The notes: generated by a model from the letters alone, not told the origin. Numbered from the stretch's first letter, positions 48,649 through 61,188 are shown. The stretch: 64,000 nucleotides of DNA from Gulbenkiania mobilis (GCA_004346645.1 SMDA01000002.1:310001-374000); one strand, 5' to 3'. Program-made: numbers and translations.

Positions 48649-50343
48649 CTAGTGAATGCCGAACAGGGTGAGGTGTTCCGCGATGGGTCCGAGCGCCAGC
48701 GCCGGCAGATAGGTGAGGGCGCCGACGATCAGCACCGCACCCATCAACAGGCCCACGAAGAGCCCGGTATCGGTGCGCAGGGTGCCGCTGGTAACCGGCA
48801 CGGCCTTCTTGGCGGCCAGGCTGCCCGCCAGGGCCAGCACCGGCACAATTACCAGGAAGCGGCCGAACCACATCGCCAGCCCCAGCAGCGTATTGTAGAA
48901 AGGTGTGTTGGCCGAAAGGCCCGCGAAGGCGCTGCCGTTGTTGTTGGCCGCGGACGAGAAGGCATACAGCACTTCGGAAAAACCGTGCGCCCCGGGGTTG
49001 GCAGGCCCGGCAAGTCCGGCCGGCAGCACCACCGACAGCGCCGTGCCCGCCAGTACCAGCAGGGGTGTCGCCAGCAGGGCCAGCATCGTCATGCGGATGT
49101 CGAAGCTCTGGATTTTTTTGCCGAGGTATTCGGGGGTGCGGCCGATCATCAGTCCGGCCACGAACACCGCCACCACTGCAAACAGCAGCATGCCGTAGAA
49201 GCCGGAGCCCACGCCGCCGAAGATCACCTCACCCAACTGCATCTGCAACAGGGTGACCAGACCGGCCAGCGGCATCAGCGAATCGTGCATCGCATTGACC
49301 GCACCGCACGAAGCGGCCGTGGTCACCACTGCGAACAGGCTGCTGCCGGCCAGGCCGAAGCGCAGCTCCTTGCCTTCCAGATTGCCGGCGTGCCCGTCCA
49401 CGCCCAGTGCGGTCAACAGGGGGTTGGCCGAAGACTCTGCGGCGAAGAACACCGCCAGCATGATAAGGAACAGCAACGTCATCGCGGCCAGGAGGGTCCA
49501 ACCCTGGCGCCGGTCGCCCACCAAGCGCCCGAAGGCGAAGCACAGCGCCGCCGGCACAAGGAAGATCGCCAGCATCTCCAGCAAGTTGGTCAGCGCGCTC
49601 GGGTTTTCGAAGGGATGTGCGGAGTTGGCATTGAAGAAGCCGCCGCCATTCGTACCCAGCAGCTTGATTGCTTCTTGGCTAGCCACCGGGCCGAGCGGCA
49701 GGGTCTGCGTGCTGCCGGGCGTGCCGTGGAGCGCCACCGTTACATGGGCGTCCAGGCTCTGCACCACGCCCAGCCCGGCCAGCGCCAGCGCCAGTAACAG
49801 GGACAGCGGCAGCAGTACCCCCAGCACCGCACGCAGCAGGTCCAGCCATACGTTGCCCAGCCCCGCTGCCGCGCGCAGTGCAAAGCCACGCATCAGCGCG
49901 ATGGCTACAACGATGCCGGTGGCGGCCGACAGGAAGTTCTGCACCGTCAGCCCCAGCATCTGTACCCCGTGGCTCATGGTGCTCTCGCCTGCATAGCCCT
50001 GCCAGTTGGTATTGGTGACGAAACTGATGGCGGTGTTGAACGCCGAATCGGCACTGACTGCGCCAAACCCCTGGGGGTTGAAAGGCAGGCCGCCCTGCAA
50101 CCGCTGCAGGCCATAGAGCACCAAGAGGCCGATCAGGTTGAAAAGCAGCACGCCCAGCGCGTAGACGGTCCAGCGCATGTCATCGCCGTTAAGGCGTAGC
50201 AGCCGCAGCAGCCCGGCCTCCAGCCGCGGCTGCCAGGCGTATGTGCCGGAAAACAGGCGCGCCATGTGTGCGCCCAGCGGCCAGGCCATCGCCCCCAGAA
50301 GGGCCAGGAACAGCAGGGTAAGAAGGAAAAGGTCCTGTGTCAT
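48649..50343 (-). CDS. kdpA: potassium-transporting ATPase subunit A
   Basis: 564 residues with about ten membrane helices. The selectivity-filter loops typical of KdpA are visible: [46 protein letters not shown] and [16 protein letters not shown]. It is the potassium-binding channel-like subunit. The start codon directly abuts the kdpF stop codon. DUS-like elements lie at 48908 and 49424. Confidence 0.97.
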   Translation of the reverse strand: MTQDLFLLTLLFLALLGAMAWPLGAHMARLFSGTYAWQPRLEAGLLRLLRLNGDDMRWTVYALGVLLFNLIGLLVLYGLQRLQGGLPFNPQGFGAVSADSAFNTAISFVTNTNWQGYAGESTMSHGVQMLGLTVQNFLSAATGIVVAIALMRGFALRAAAGLGNVWLDLLRAVLGVLLPLSLLLALALAGLGVVQSLDAHVTVALHGTPGSTQTLPLGPVASQEAIKLLGTNGGGFFNANSAHPFENPSALTNLLEMLAIFLVPAALCFAFGRLVGDRRQGWTLLAAMTLLFLIMLAVFFAAESSANPLLTALGVDGHAGNLEGKELRFGLAGSSLFAVVTTAASCGAVNAMHDSLMPLAGLVTLLQMQLGEVIFGGVGSGFYGMLLFAVVAVFVAGLMIGRTPEYLGKKIQSFDIRMTMLALLATPLLVLAGTALSVVLPAGLAGPANPGAHGFSEVLYAFSSAANNNGSAFAGLSANTPFYNTLLGLAMWFGRFLVIVPVLALAGSLAAKKAVPVTSGTLRTDTGLFVGLLMGAVLIVGALTYLPALALGPIAEHLTLFGIH

Positions 50344-50433
50344 TCAGAAGCGCTCCGGAAACAGCAGGGCATAGCCAAGGTAGCCCAGCAGCAGCAGGGC
50401 GAGCACGGCACCGCCCACAACGAGACTAGTCAT
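50344..50433 (-). CDS. kdpF: KdpF small membrane subunit
   Basis: 29 residues, too short for most gene finders. MTSLVVGGAVLALLLLGYLGYAL matches E. coli KdpF (29 residues) in length and in the LLLGYLxYAL core, and ends PERF. It is a single-helix peptide that stabilises the KdpABC complex. The stop TGA is immediately followed by the kdpA ATG, and its start overlaps the end of another small gene. Confidence 0.92.
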   Translation of the reverse strand: MTSLVVGGAVLALLLLGYLGYALLFPERF

Positions 50434-50524
50434 GACGCTGCTCCCCCAGCGCCTGGCAGGCACCCAAGAAGCCGGTGACAAGGCCGGCGCAAAGCAGCAT
50501 CAGCAGCATGAAAGGCACATCCAT
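50426..50524 (-). CDS. 32-residue membrane peptide at the head of the kdp operon
   Basis: It starts MDVPFMLLMLLCAGLVTGFL and ends CQALGEQRHD. ATG 50524 has GGGAG 8 bases upstream, and its stop overlaps the kdpF start by 8 bases, so translation is probably coupled. The peptide is one hydrophobic helix of about 20 residues with a short polar C-terminus containing a cysteine. It is clearly distinct from KdpF, which follows. It may be an additional small subunit or regulator of the Kdp pump; that role is inferred from position only. Confidence 0.7.
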   Translation of the reverse strand: MDVPFMLLMLLCAGLVTGFLGACQALGEQRHD

Positions 50525-50570
50525 GAGGTTCACTCCCAGAGAAACCGAGGCTGTGAGTGTAGGAAGGCGG

Positions 50571-50630
50571 GCGTAAGGACGGTGTCAGGAAAGAAGAAGC
50601 CGGCGTAAGGATTGCGTAAAGACGCGTAAA
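50571..50630 (-). promoter_or_regulatory. KdpE-type operator repeats
   Basis: Four copies of GCGTAA(A/G) begin at 50571, 50603, 50614 and 50624 (plus-strand view). The last three are 11 and 10 bp apart, and 50616-50630 reads GTAAA-GACGC-GTAAA. On the operon strand this is TTTAC-N5-TTTAC, the direct-repeat layout of KdpE and other OmpR-type sites. It lies 50-110 bases before the first kdp gene. Confidence 0.55.
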
Positions 50631-50655
50631 GGCTGCTCAGGACACATCAGAATGC

Positions 50656-50682
50656 AAAACGGGCCGCTCAGGGCGGCCCGTT
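50656..50682 (-). terminator. hairpin between the kdp promoter and hemY
   Basis: AACGGGCCG / CGGCCCGTT (50658-50682) followed by TTGC on the minus strand. It lies 22 bases after the hemY stop codon and terminates the hem operon before the kdp promoter region. Confidence 0.65.
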
Positions 50683-50703
50683 CGGGAGGAAGGAAAAGGA
50701 AAC

Positions 50704-51912
50704 CTAGGCACCGCGCTCCAGCGCCAGCGCCAGACTGCGCTGATAGTGGTGCTCGGCCTCTTCGGGCTTGCCGATGGCCTCGTACAGCCGGGCCAGCGCC
50801 GCATGGGCCATGAGCGTGGGTTCCAGCGACAGGCTGGCTTCGAGATAGCTCTGGGCCTTGCCCCACAGGTGCTCCTCGGCGGCCAGACGGCCCAGGGCGA
50901 ACAGCAGCAGATGATCACGCGGCCGGACCTGCAGCCAGGCCTCTGCCTCGCGCAAGAGGGCCAGGCGCTTCTCGCCGGAGACATGTTCGGCCAACCTTGC
51001 CAGCCCCAGCGCCAGTTCGGGCAGGGTGGTGTCGTCGCTCACCAGCGCCGCACCGATCAACTGCGCGGCCTGGTCAAAGTCGCCCAGGTCCTCAAGGCGC
51101 TCCACCGTTGGGCGCACCAGATCGGGGTTCTGACGCTCCACCTCGGGAATGCGACGCCACCAGTTGCGGATCGCCTCGCCGCTGGGCAGGCCTTCAAGCT
51201 GCTGGCAGTAGGCTGCCATACGGTAGCGACGGGCCTGCTCGGGTTCCAGCGCGTCGGCCTTGAGCAGCTTTTCGGTCAGCGCCAGCACCGCGTCCGGCTG
51301 TTTCTGCAGCATGCGTACCTTCAGCTCCAGCCGCAGGGCATTGGTGAGGTTGGGTGCCACTGCGCGCGCGCGCTCGATGGCGGCCAGCGCGCCCAGAAGG
51401 TCTTTGGCCTCCAGACGCAGCTCGGCATCCACCATATGACGGGCCAGCTGCAGCCGTTCGGGCACGGTATCCAGCCGGGCCAGGTAGGCATCGCGCTTGT
51501 CGAAGTTCTGCATCATGCCGGCGGATCGAGCGGCGATCAGCAGGGCCAGCGCGCGGTTTTCCGGGGCGTATTCATCATCAATGGCCCGGGCGGCCTCACG
51601 CTCGGCCTTCTGGAAGCGTCCCTCGAAGAAGGCAATCCCGGCCTCGCGCAGGGCATGGCGGGCGGCCTTGAGCTTCTTCTGACGCTGGAAGGCGCGCACC
51701 TCGGTAGGCATATTGGCGGCCACACCGATCAGCCGCAGGATGCCGTAGGCCACGGCAATCAGCACCAGAACGCCTACGATCATCAGGTTGAACGACACTT
51801 CCATCCGGTAAGGCGGGAAGAACAGGATGGCGTACCCGTTGTTCAGGGTGGACGCCAGGCCCAGCAGTACGGCCAGCGCGAAGAGGCCGGTAATCCACAG
51901 TACGAATCTCAC
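50704..51912 (-). CDS. hemY: HemY, TPR membrane protein of heme synthesis
   Basis: 402 residues. Two N-terminal membrane helices (LWITGLFALAVLLGLAS and FNLMIVGVLVLIAVAYGIL) precede a large tetratricopeptide region (for example ALAAIERARAVAPNLTNALRLEL, AQSYLEASLSLEPTLMAHAALARLYEAIGKPEEAEHHYQRSLALALE). It belongs to the HemY family, whose exact role in protoporphyrin formation is unresolved. This should not be confused with Bacillus HemY (protoporphyrinogen oxidase). It is the last gene of the hemCDXY operon. Confidence 0.93.
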   Translation of the reverse strand: MRFVLWITGLFALAVLLGLASTLNNGYAILFFPPYRMEVSFNLMIVGVLVLIAVAYGILRLIGVAANMPTEVRAFQRQKKLKAARHALREAGIAFFEGRFQKAEREAARAIDDEYAPENRALALLIAARSAGMMQNFDKRDAYLARLDTVPERLQLARHMVDAELRLEAKDLLGALAAIERARAVAPNLTNALRLELKVRMLQKQPDAVLALTEKLLKADALEPEQARRYRMAAYCQQLEGLPSGEAIRNWWRRIPEVERQNPDLVRPTVERLEDLGDFDQAAQLIGAALVSDDTTLPELALGLARLAEHVSGEKRLALLREAEAWLQVRPRDHLLLFALGRLAAEEHLWGKAQSYLEASLSLEPTLMAHAALARLYEAIGKPEEAEHHYQRSLALALERGA

Positions 51913-51913
51913 C

Positions 51914-52945
51914 TTATTCTCCCGCCGTGCCCTGGGCCTCGCGCACCGCCTTCAGGCTGGCCGAAAGGTCGGGCAGGGTCACGTCCAGCGGCACGCCCTT
52001 AAGCTCGGACAGCAGTGCCAGCCACTGGCGCGTGGCCGGGGCATCGCGGTCGTAGTAGCGGCTGACATAGCGCTCTGCGGCATCGATGTCCGCGGCAAAG
52101 GTGCTGCCTTCACGCTGGATCAGCGCGATGCGTGCGTCCAACAGGCGCAGCTTCAGGTTCTCTCGCAGGAAGAAGGCCTGCTCTGGCGAGAGCAGCAGCG
52201 CCTCGGGCTTGTCCATCCGGCGGATGTGCACCAGCTCGCCCAAGCTGCGCGAGACGTCGCCGGCCAGCCGTTCCCACCAGGGAGCAGTGGCCGGCACTAC
52301 CGTGGCGGGCTGGCGCGCCGGGTCGGCCAGACGGTGGTGATCCACCACCAGAGGCAGTCCGTCCACCGCCAGCATCAGGCGCTCGATCTTGACCGTCATG
52401 CCCACCACGTCGAAGTAGGGCACGGCCTTGAGGGTCTGGAGATCCTTGGCCACCGCCTTCTTCAGGCCGATCAGCTGGGGGCGGTCGAAGGTAGCCAGGC
52501 GCGAATCGATCATCTCCAGCGCGGACAGCGCTGCCGACACATTGCCGGCCAGCTGCAGCTGCTGGCTGGCGATCGCCAGCGAATGCTCGATCTCGGCCAG
52601 CAGCCAGTCGGTGCGGTTCTTGGTCAGCTCCTGATACATGCCGTTGAGCGTGGCGTACTGACCGGCCGACTCGTTGACCCGCGCTTCCAGCAGCGAAAGC
52701 TTGGCGTCGGTGGCACGTGCGGCGGCCAGTGCCTCCTGCGTGAGCACCCGCATTTCCTTGGAGGCGCCACCGGTTTCGGCAAGCCGCCGGGCCAGTTCGG
52801 TCTGCGTTGCGGTCAGGACCTGCCGGGTCTGATACCACTGCCAGCCGGAGACGCCGAGCGCACCAAGCGCCAGGAGGAGCGCGATACTGGCTGTCGCGGT
52901 GCGGGCGGCAGGACGGGTCGGGCTATCGGGATTGGTGTCGGTCAT
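51914..52945 (-). CDS. hemX: HemX, uroporphyrinogen-III C-methyltransferase-like membrane protein
   Basis: 343 residues from ATG 52945, which overlaps the hemD stop (ATGA). One membrane helix near residues 17-37 (TASIALLLALGALGVSGWQWYQT) is followed by a coiled-coil region (LTATQTELARRLAETGGASKEMRVLTQEALAAA) and the HemX domain with LAEIEHSLAIASQQLQLAGNV. Despite the historical name, this family lacks a methyltransferase domain. The upstream in-frame extension overlaps hemD and is rejected. Confidence 0.92.
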   Translation of the reverse strand: MTDTNPDSPTRPAARTATASIALLLALGALGVSGWQWYQTRQVLTATQTELARRLAETGGASKEMRVLTQEALAAARATDAKLSLLEARVNESAGQYATLNGMYQELTKNRTDWLLAEIEHSLAIASQQLQLAGNVSAALSALEMIDSRLATFDRPQLIGLKKAVAKDLQTLKAVPYFDVVGMTVKIERLMLAVDGLPLVVDHHRLADPARQPATVVPATAPWWERLAGDVSRSLGELVHIRRMDKPEALLLSPEQAFFLRENLKLRLLDARIALIQREGSTFAADIDAAERYVSRYYDRDAPATRQWLALLSELKGVPLDVTLPDLSASLKAVREAQGTAGE

Positions 52946-53700
52946 GGGTGGCGAAGGAACCATTCTTTGAGACCGGCGACAAGCGCCTTGTCGTCGGCCC
53001 GGGTTGTGACGACCTGGGTGGCACCCAGTCCGTGCAGTGCCTGTGCAATGCGCGGATGGGGCACACAGTACGTCAGACATTGTAACGTCGGCATCCGGGC
53101 GCTGCCACCGAGCCGGTACAGCGCCTGTGCCATCGGGCCGGAGGTGATCACGGCGGCGTCCAGCGCGCCACGTGCCGCCAGCGCATCGAAACGGGCCCAG
53201 TCGGGCGCGGCGTCCGCGCGGCGGTAGACCTCGGCAAAGCGCACGCAGGCACCACGGGCAGCGAGGGTTTGCCCCAGTTCCGGCCGGCCGCCATGGCCTC
53301 GCACAATGAGGACACGCTGGCCTGCCATCGCCTGCAGGGCCGGCAGGGCGGCCAGGGCAGCGCTGTCGTCCCCGCCTTCGGGGTAGAGCACGGTCTGCCC
53401 GCTGCGTTCGGCCAACCGCTGGCCGCTGGCGTGGCCGACCGTGGCCAGCCGAGGCAGGGGTGCAAGCTTGGCCGAAGCGAGCCGTGGCCAGGCCAGGTCG
53501 ATGGCGGTGGGGCTGACGAACACCAGCCAGTCGGCTGACGCTGCCTCGGTGGCAAGCCGGGCCAGCGCGGCCTCGTCGGGCTGGATGTCGATCAGGGGGA
53601 AGGCCACGGGCACTGCGGCTTCCGCTTCAAGCAGCTGCATCAGTGCAGCGGCCTGTGCCACGGGCCGCGTCACGAGGATGTGCCGGCCCGCCAGGCTCAT
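52942..53700 (-). CDS. hemD: uroporphyrinogen-III synthase
   Basis: 252 residues, the usual length. The poorly conserved HemD fold is recognised by [32 protein letters not shown] at the start, [28 protein letters not shown], and [13 protein letters not shown]. It closes hydroxymethylbilane to uroporphyrinogen III. It overlaps both neighbours (hemC and hemX) by four bases, which indicates tight co-translation. DUS-like elements lie at 53407 and 53468, only 52 bases apart and in opposite orientation. Confidence 0.93.
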   Translation of the reverse strand: MSLAGRHILVTRPVAQAAALMQLLEAEAAVPVAFPLIDIQPDEAALARLATEAASADWLVFVSPTAIDLAWPRLASAKLAPLPRLATVGHASGQRLAERSGQTVLYPEGGDDSAALAALPALQAMAGQRVLIVRGHGGRPELGQTLAARGACVRFAEVYRRADAAPDWARFDALAARGALDAAVITSGPMAQALYRLGGSARMPTLQCLTYCVPHPRIAQALHGLGATQVVTTRADDKALVAGLKEWFLRHP

Positions 53701-54626
53701 CGGCCGTCGGCCAGAACGGCCTCGATCAGTGGACCCGCGCCGGCGTCGAGCAGCTTGCGCGCCACGGTGCGCCCCAAGGCGTCGGCGTACTCGCGCGGCG
53801 CGCTGGCGGAGGCCGTCAGCATGGTGGAACCGTCCGGATGCGCGACAAAGCCGCCCAGCGTGAGCAGTTCGCCCGACAGCGTGGCAAAGCCCCCAAGCGG
53901 CACCTGGCAGCTGCCGCCCAGCTCGCGCGAGAGCGAGCGTTCGGCCAGTACGCAGTCACGGGTGTCGGCGTGGTCCAGCGGCGTCAGCAAGCCGATCAGG
54001 TCCTCGCGGTCGGCGCGGATCTCGATGCCCAGCGCGCCCTGTCCGGGTGCGGGCAGGCTTTCGGACGGGGCCAGCTCGGTGCGGATGCGGTCGTTCAGAC
54101 CCAAACGCTTGAGGCCGGCCGCGGCCAGGATGATGGCGTCGAACTCGCCGGCGTCCAGCTTGGCCAGGCGGGTCAGCACGTTGCCGCGCAGCGGCTTGAT
54201 CACCAGATGCGGGTAGCGCGCCCGCAGCTGCGACTCGCGTCGCAGACTGGAGGTGCCCACCACCGCCCCTTCGGGCAGGTCGGCCAGGCTGGCATAGCGG
54301 TTGGACACCAAGGCGTCGCGCGGGTCTTCGCGTTCGCAGATGGCAGCAATCGAAAAGCCTTCGGGCAGCACCATCGGCACGTCCTTGATGGAGTGCACCG
54401 CCAGGTCGGCGCGGCCTTCCATCAGGGCCACTTCGAGTTCCTTCACGAACAGCCCTTTGCCACCCACCTTGGAGAGCGTGCGGTCGAGGATCTGGTCGCC
54501 CTGCGTGGTCATGCCGAGGATGTCCACCTTCAGCGAGGGATACATGGCTTCCAGCCGGGCCTTGATGTGTTCGGCCTGCCACATGGCAAGCCGGCTTTCG
54601 CGGCTGGCGATGACGAGTTTTTCCAT
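53697..54626 (-). CDS. hemC: porphobilinogen deaminase (hydroxymethylbilane synthase)
   Basis: 309 residues from ATG 54626. Motifs include [64 protein letters not shown], and the dipyrromethane-binding cysteine in [12 protein letters not shown]. It joins four porphobilinogen units into hydroxymethylbilane. It is the first gene of the hemCDXY operon. The spacer 54627-54720 to the next gene shows no strong terminator. Confidence 0.97.
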   Translation of the reverse strand: MEKLVIASRESRLAMWQAEHIKARLEAMYPSLKVDILGMTTQGDQILDRTLSKVGGKGLFVKELEVALMEGRADLAVHSIKDVPMVLPEGFSIAAICEREDPRDALVSNRYASLADLPEGAVVGTSSLRRESQLRARYPHLVIKPLRGNVLTRLAKLDAGEFDAIILAAAGLKRLGLNDRIRTELAPSESLPAPGQGALGIEIRADREDLIGLLTPLDHADTRDCVLAERSLSRELGGSCQVPLGGFATLSGELLTLGGFVAHPDGSTMLTASASAPREYADALGRTVARKLLDAGAGPLIEAVLADGR

Positions 54627-54720
54627 GGCGCGGAGATTTCCGGATAAGGCGTGTGGATATTGGGCGCATTCTAGCATGCGCGGCCACGCGGCCGCCTTGA
54701 CGCACCGGGTTGACAGCCTT

Positions 54721-55614
54721 TCAGGCAAAGCCGGCCAGAAAGAGCGGCATGGACACCATCGCCGCCAGCGTGGACACGGTGACGAGGCTGGCCGCCAGCG
54801 TGCCATCGCCTCCCATGCGTACCGCCAGGATGTAGGTCGAGGTAGCCGTGGGCAGCAGCGCCATCACCAGCGCGGCCTGGCGGTAGACACCCGTCAGGCC
54901 GAAGACCGCCGCCAAGGCGAGCGCCACCGCCGGTACCAGCACCAGCTTGATCGCGGTCCAGTAGCACACCGGCCCCAGATGGGCACGTACCGCGGCAAAG
55001 CGCAGCCCGGCCCCCACGGTGATCAGCCCGAGCGGCAGCGCACTGTCGGCCAGATAGCCGGCCGCGTGAAATAGCCAGTCGGGCACGGAAAGTCCCGAAA
55101 GGTTGGCCGAAAGCCCCGCTACGATGCCCCAGATCAGCGGGTTGCGGGCCAGTTCGCCCCACAGCCGTCCACCGCCGGCCCGCGCCAGCTGCCACACTGC
55201 CAGCAGGTTGACCAGCGGAATCATCACCCCGGCCAGCAGCGCGATGGCAGCCAGCCCCGGCGGGCCGGACAGGGCGCCGATCACGGCAAAGCCGACGTAA
55301 GTGTTAAAGCGGTACGCTGCCTGCTGGCCTGCGGCAAACGAGGCCGACGACAGAGTGAAGAAATGGCGAGCCGCCAGCGCGGCCACGAAGCCTGCCAGGG
55401 TGAAGAGCACCCCGGTGAGCAGCATCGGCACGCTGGCTTGAAGGTCCAGTTGTGCCCGCGCGAGCGCGCGGAACAGCAAGGGCGGAAACAGCACGAAATA
55501 GATGAATTTCTCGGCATCGCTCCAGAACTGGCCGGAGAACAGGCCGCTGCGGCGCAGCGCATGGCCGAACAGGATCAGCAGGAAGTCGGGCAGCAATACC
55601 AGGGCGGGGTTCAT
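54721..55614 (-). CDS. AEC (auxin efflux carrier) family transporter
   Basis: 297 residues with about ten hydrophobic helices. The start [44 protein letters not shown] is diagnostic for the AEC/bile-acid-sodium-symporter-related family. A conserved GAGLR and the inverted-repeat topology fit. Substrates of bacterial members are malonate, malate or unknown compounds. It is divergent from ppc with a 52-base spacer. Confidence 0.88.
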   Translation of the reverse strand: MNPALVLLPDFLLILFGHALRRSGLFSGQFWSDAEKFIYFVLFPPLLFRALARAQLDLQASVPMLLTGVLFTLAGFVAALAARHFFTLSSASFAAGQQAAYRFNTYVGFAVIGALSGPPGLAAIALLAGVMIPLVNLLAVWQLARAGGGRLWGELARNPLIWGIVAGLSANLSGLSVPDWLFHAAGYLADSALPLGLITVGAGLRFAAVRAHLGPVCYWTAIKLVLVPAVALALAAVFGLTGVYRQAALVMALLPTATSTYILAVRMGGDGTLAASLVTVSTLAAMVSMPLFLAGFA

Positions 55615-55666
55615 GGCACTATCATGGCAGAGACCGCAAAGACCTCACAATTCAGGACGACGGAAG

Positions 55667-58348
<2,682 letters not shown>

Positions 58349-58365
58349 CAGCCCCCCGCATCACC

Positions 58366-58395
58366 ACGCCCCGGACCCTGCAGCCCGGGGCGTTT
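58366..58395 (+). terminator. intrinsic terminator of ppc
   Basis: CGCCCCGG / CCGGGGCG with a 10-base loop, followed by TTTG, 19 bases after the stop codon. Confidence 0.65.
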
Positions 58396-58407
58396 GTACA
58401 TCCGGTA

Positions 58408-58611
58408 TCAGGCGGGACGGTCATCCAGAGTGGGGGCACGCTGCATGATGCGGCGCACCCGCCAATCATCGTCCACCCTGTAGGACTGCGCCACCTTAGG
58501 ACAGGGCCCCCCGGTCTGGTAGGCGAGCGGGATAGGGTGCTCGGCGTGGACGGGCACGGCGGTGCCTAGCAGCAGGGTCAGCAAAAGAGAGTGAAACAGG
58601 GTGCGAAGCAT
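58408..58611 (-). CDS. small secreted protein of unknown function
   Basis: 67 residues from ATG 58611. A signal peptide (MLRTLFHSLLLTLLLGTAVPVHA) precedes a 44-residue mature chain (AEHPIPLAYQTGGPCPKVAQSYRVDDDWRV and a charged tail) with one cysteine. I do not recognise it. It is convergent with ppc and lies just downstream of the terminator of the binding-protein gene, so it is probably transcribed alone. Confidence 0.55.
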   Translation of the reverse strand: MLRTLFHSLLLTLLLGTAVPVHAEHPIPLAYQTGGPCPKVAQSYRVDDDWRVRRIMQRAPTLDDRPA

Positions 58612-58739
58612 GGAGGTGTCTCGGGTGGAGGGGGATGGCCCATTTAAGAAGCAAACCCATCCACAGCGAAAACCAGAAAAACAGCAGAACAATCGCCCTC
58701 GGCCGGCTATGTACGGTCCGGAGAAAACGCCCCGCCCAT

Positions 58740-58764
58740 AAAAACGGGGTGCGCAAGGCACCCC
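58740..58764 (-). terminator. intrinsic terminator of the family-5 binding protein gene
   Basis: GGGGTGC / GCACCCC (58746-58764) followed by GTTTTT on the minus strand, 30 bases after the stop codon. Confidence 0.8.
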
Positions 58765-58793
58765 ATCTTCCACCATCGTTCAGATCGGCCGAC

Positions 58794-60395
58794 TTACTTG
58801 ATCCACACCCCTTCGAAATTGACACGGCCATCGGCGCTGAGGGTGTAGCCGTGCACCGTCTTGCGCCAGGCGGCGTAGGCGTTGGGGTAGGCCAGCGGGA
58901 TCAGTGGCAGCTCCTTCATCAGGATGCCCTGCGCCTGGCGGTAGAGCGCGGCACGGCGGTTGGGGTCACGCTCGGCCTTGGCGCGGGCAAAGAGGGCGTC
59001 GTAGTTCTTGTTGCACCAGCGCGAGAAGTTCACCTGGTCGATGCCCCCGCAGTTCATCATGCCGAGGAAGGAGGCCGGGTCGGTGGTGCCGCCGGTGCCG
59101 AGCACCATGGCCCCTTTGTAGCCGCCCGAACGCCCCATCTTGATGTATTCCCCCCAGCCGATGGTCTTGATATCGGTCTTCACGCCAATCTTGGCCCAGT
59201 CCGCCTGGATCATCTCTGCGGTCAACTTACCGTTGGGCTGGGTCAGGCGAGTGACGGGCATCGCCCACAGCTCCATGGAGAAGCCCTCCGCCAGGCCGGC
59301 TTCCGCCAGCTTCTTGCGGGCCAGCGCCACATCCTGGCTCACTGGCTTGAGCGTGGGGTCGAAGGCCCAGGCTGGTGGTGGCACCAGGCTGCTGGCGGGC
59401 CGCGCGGCATCGAGATAGACCTGGCTGAGGAGTCCCTTGCGGTCGATGGCCAGCGCCAGCGCTTCACGCACCCGCACGTCCTTGAGCTGCGGCACCTTCT
59501 CCAGATTGAGGTTGAGGTAGCCCACGGCCAGGGCAGGCGTGCTGCGCAGCACCACGTCACGGTTGGCCGAAAGGCTGGCCAGGTCGGTGGGCTTGGGCTG
59601 GATGATCAGCTGGCATTCGTTGCGCAGCAGCTTCTGCACCCGCACCGTGGCGTCCGGTGTGATGGCGAAAACCAGGTTGTCCAGCCGGGGCTTGCTGCGG
59701 AAATAGTCCGGGTTGGCAGCATAGCGAATGGCGCTGTCCTTCTGGTAGCTGCGGAAAACGAAGGGCCCGGTGCCCACGGGCTTCTGGTTCAGTTCGGCCG
59801 CGCGGTTCTCGGCAATCAGCTTCTGGGCGTACTCGGCGGAGTGTACCGACGCGAACGGCCAGGTCAGGTCGTTGAGGAAGCTGGTATCGGACTTCTTCAG
59901 CGTGATGCGCACCGTCATCGCATCCACCTTCTCGATCTTCTCGATGTTGCTGTCGAAGCTGGTCATGCCGATCTGCGGAAACACCGAAGGCAGGGCACCG
60001 CGCAGGGGATGCTTGGGGTCGATGAAGCGGCTGAAGGTAAATACCACATCGTCCGCATTGAGCGTACGGGTGGGCACAAAGTCGGCGGTATGGTGGAACT
60101 TCACGCCCGGACGCAGCTGGAAGGTGTAGTCGCGCGCATCGGGCGACACCGTCCAGCTCACTGCCAGGTCCGGTACCACGCGGTTGCCGCCGCGCTCGAT
60201 GCGTACCAACCGATTGAACACCGTCTCCGCAGTAGCATCGTGTGTGTCAGCGCCGGCGTACAGCGCCGGATCAAAGCCTTCGGGCGCAGCCGCCGAGCAG
60301 TACACCAAGGTGGAGGCCGCCAGGGCAGGCAGTGACAGGACAGACAGCGCCAGGGCAAGTGTTGTTTTTCGTACCACAGTTTTGACCGTATGCAT
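58794..60395 (-). CDS. periplasmic dipeptide/oligopeptide-binding protein, DppA-like
   Basis: 533 residues from ATG 60395 with GAAGGAAG upstream. Signal peptide MHTVKTVVRKTTLALALSVLSLPALA, then an SBP_bac_5 fold: LVYCSAAAPEGFDPALYAGADTHDATAETVFNRLVRIERGG is close to E. coli DppA (LVYCSEGSPEGFNPQLFTSGTTYDA), as are RPGVKFH and NADDVVFTFSRF. DppA delivers dipeptides (and heme in E. coli) to the Dpp transporter; the permease and ATPase genes are not nearby in this window. Confidence 0.92.
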   Translation of the reverse strand: MHTVKTVVRKTTLALALSVLSLPALAASTLVYCSAAAPEGFDPALYAGADTHDATAETVFNRLVRIERGGNRVVPDLAVSWTVSPDARDYTFQLRPGVKFHHTADFVPTRTLNADDVVFTFSRFIDPKHPLRGALPSVFPQIGMTSFDSNIEKIEKVDAMTVRITLKKSDTSFLNDLTWPFASVHSAEYAQKLIAENRAAELNQKPVGTGPFVFRSYQKDSAIRYAANPDYFRSKPRLDNLVFAITPDATVRVQKLLRNECQLIIQPKPTDLASLSANRDVVLRSTPALAVGYLNLNLEKVPQLKDVRVREALALAIDRKGLLSQVYLDAARPASSLVPPPAWAFDPTLKPVSQDVALARKKLAEAGLAEGFSMELWAMPVTRLTQPNGKLTAEMIQADWAKIGVKTDIKTIGWGEYIKMGRSGGYKGAMVLGTGGTTDPASFLGMMNCGGIDQVNFSRWCNKNYDALFARAKAERDPNRRAALYRQAQGILMKELPLIPLAYPNAYAAWRKTVHGYTLSADGRVNFEGVWIK

Positions 60396-60653
60396 GCGGA
60401 CACTTCCTTCAGAAAAAGGGATTACTGCGTCATTCTGCGTCGCGCGCCCGGGCTTGCCAACAGCGTGAAGCCTTGCCAGACAAGCGCCCGCTGGACACAG
60501 CACCCGTACGGCGCAGACGGCACCGAGGGGTCTGAATCGGCTCAAGCGACTGTTTTAACGGAAGAAAGTAAGGTTTTTTCGGCAGTCTGGTTGCCAGCGG
60601 TTCAGCCTTTCGTCTTAATAGCAACTGTTGACTCCGAACCGGTATGAAGCGCC

Positions 60654-61142
60654 ATGCAATTCCAACTTGCCTATCAGCCCGAAGAAGACCGCCTGATGCT
60701 GCGCGTCGACGCCGAAGGCCACCGCCGTGGGTTCTGGCTAACCCGTCGCCTGACCAGTCTGCTGATTCCCATCCTGCGCCAGCGCCTGGAAAGCACCATC
60801 GGGCCGGCCGTCACCGACGAAGCGCGTCCTTGGATGATGGCGCTCAAGCAGGTGTCCACCCGCGAACGCTACGCGCCGACGCTGGAAGCGCCGATGCCGC
60901 TGGCGGAAGCACCGATCCTGGCGGTGACGGTGCGCCACGGACACGATGAGCAGGGACGCCACCTGCTGGGCTTCTTCGACAATCATGGCCGCGGCGAGGT
61001 CTACAGCCTGAGCGACGACCTGCTGCACCTGCTCACGCAAATGATCGATGATGCCCTGCCACAGACCGACTGGGCGCTGGAGCAGGCCTTTCCGCAGCAT
61101 GCCATGGCCCGCTGGCTGGAAGCGGAGGGCACGCTACAGTAA
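60654..61142 (+). CDS. conserved hypothetical protein
   Basis: 162 residues, no signal peptide or membrane helix. The pattern MQFQLAYQPEEDRLMLRVDAEGHRRGFWLTRRLTSLLIPIL with a later ILAVTVRHGHDEQGRHLLGFFD and a helical C-terminus recalls uncharacterised proteins common in Betaproteobacteria and Neisseriales. It is divergent from the DppA-like gene over a 258-base spacer in which I see no clear promoter. Function unknown. Confidence 0.7.
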   Translation: MQFQLAYQPEEDRLMLRVDAEGHRRGFWLTRRLTSLLIPILRQRLESTIGPAVTDEARPWMMALKQVSTRERYAPTLEAPMPLAEAPILAVTVRHGHDEQGRHLLGFFDNHGRGEVYSLSDDLLHLLTQMIDDALPQTDWALEQAFPQHAMARWLEAEGTLQ

Positions 61143-61161
61143 GCGTGCTGCCGGCTGCATG

Positions 61162-61188
61162 AAAACAGGCCACCCACGGGTGGCCTGT
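61162..61188 (-). terminator. intrinsic terminator of the mazG-like gene
   Basis: ACAGGCCACC / GGTGGCCTGT (61165-61188) followed by TTTTC on the minus strand, between convergent genes. Confidence 0.7.

Noticed and set aside
46743-48671. Long plus-strand open frames opposite kdpB (642 and 604 codons)
   Set aside because: These are shadows of kdpB caused by high third-position GC. There is no ribosome site and no protein family.
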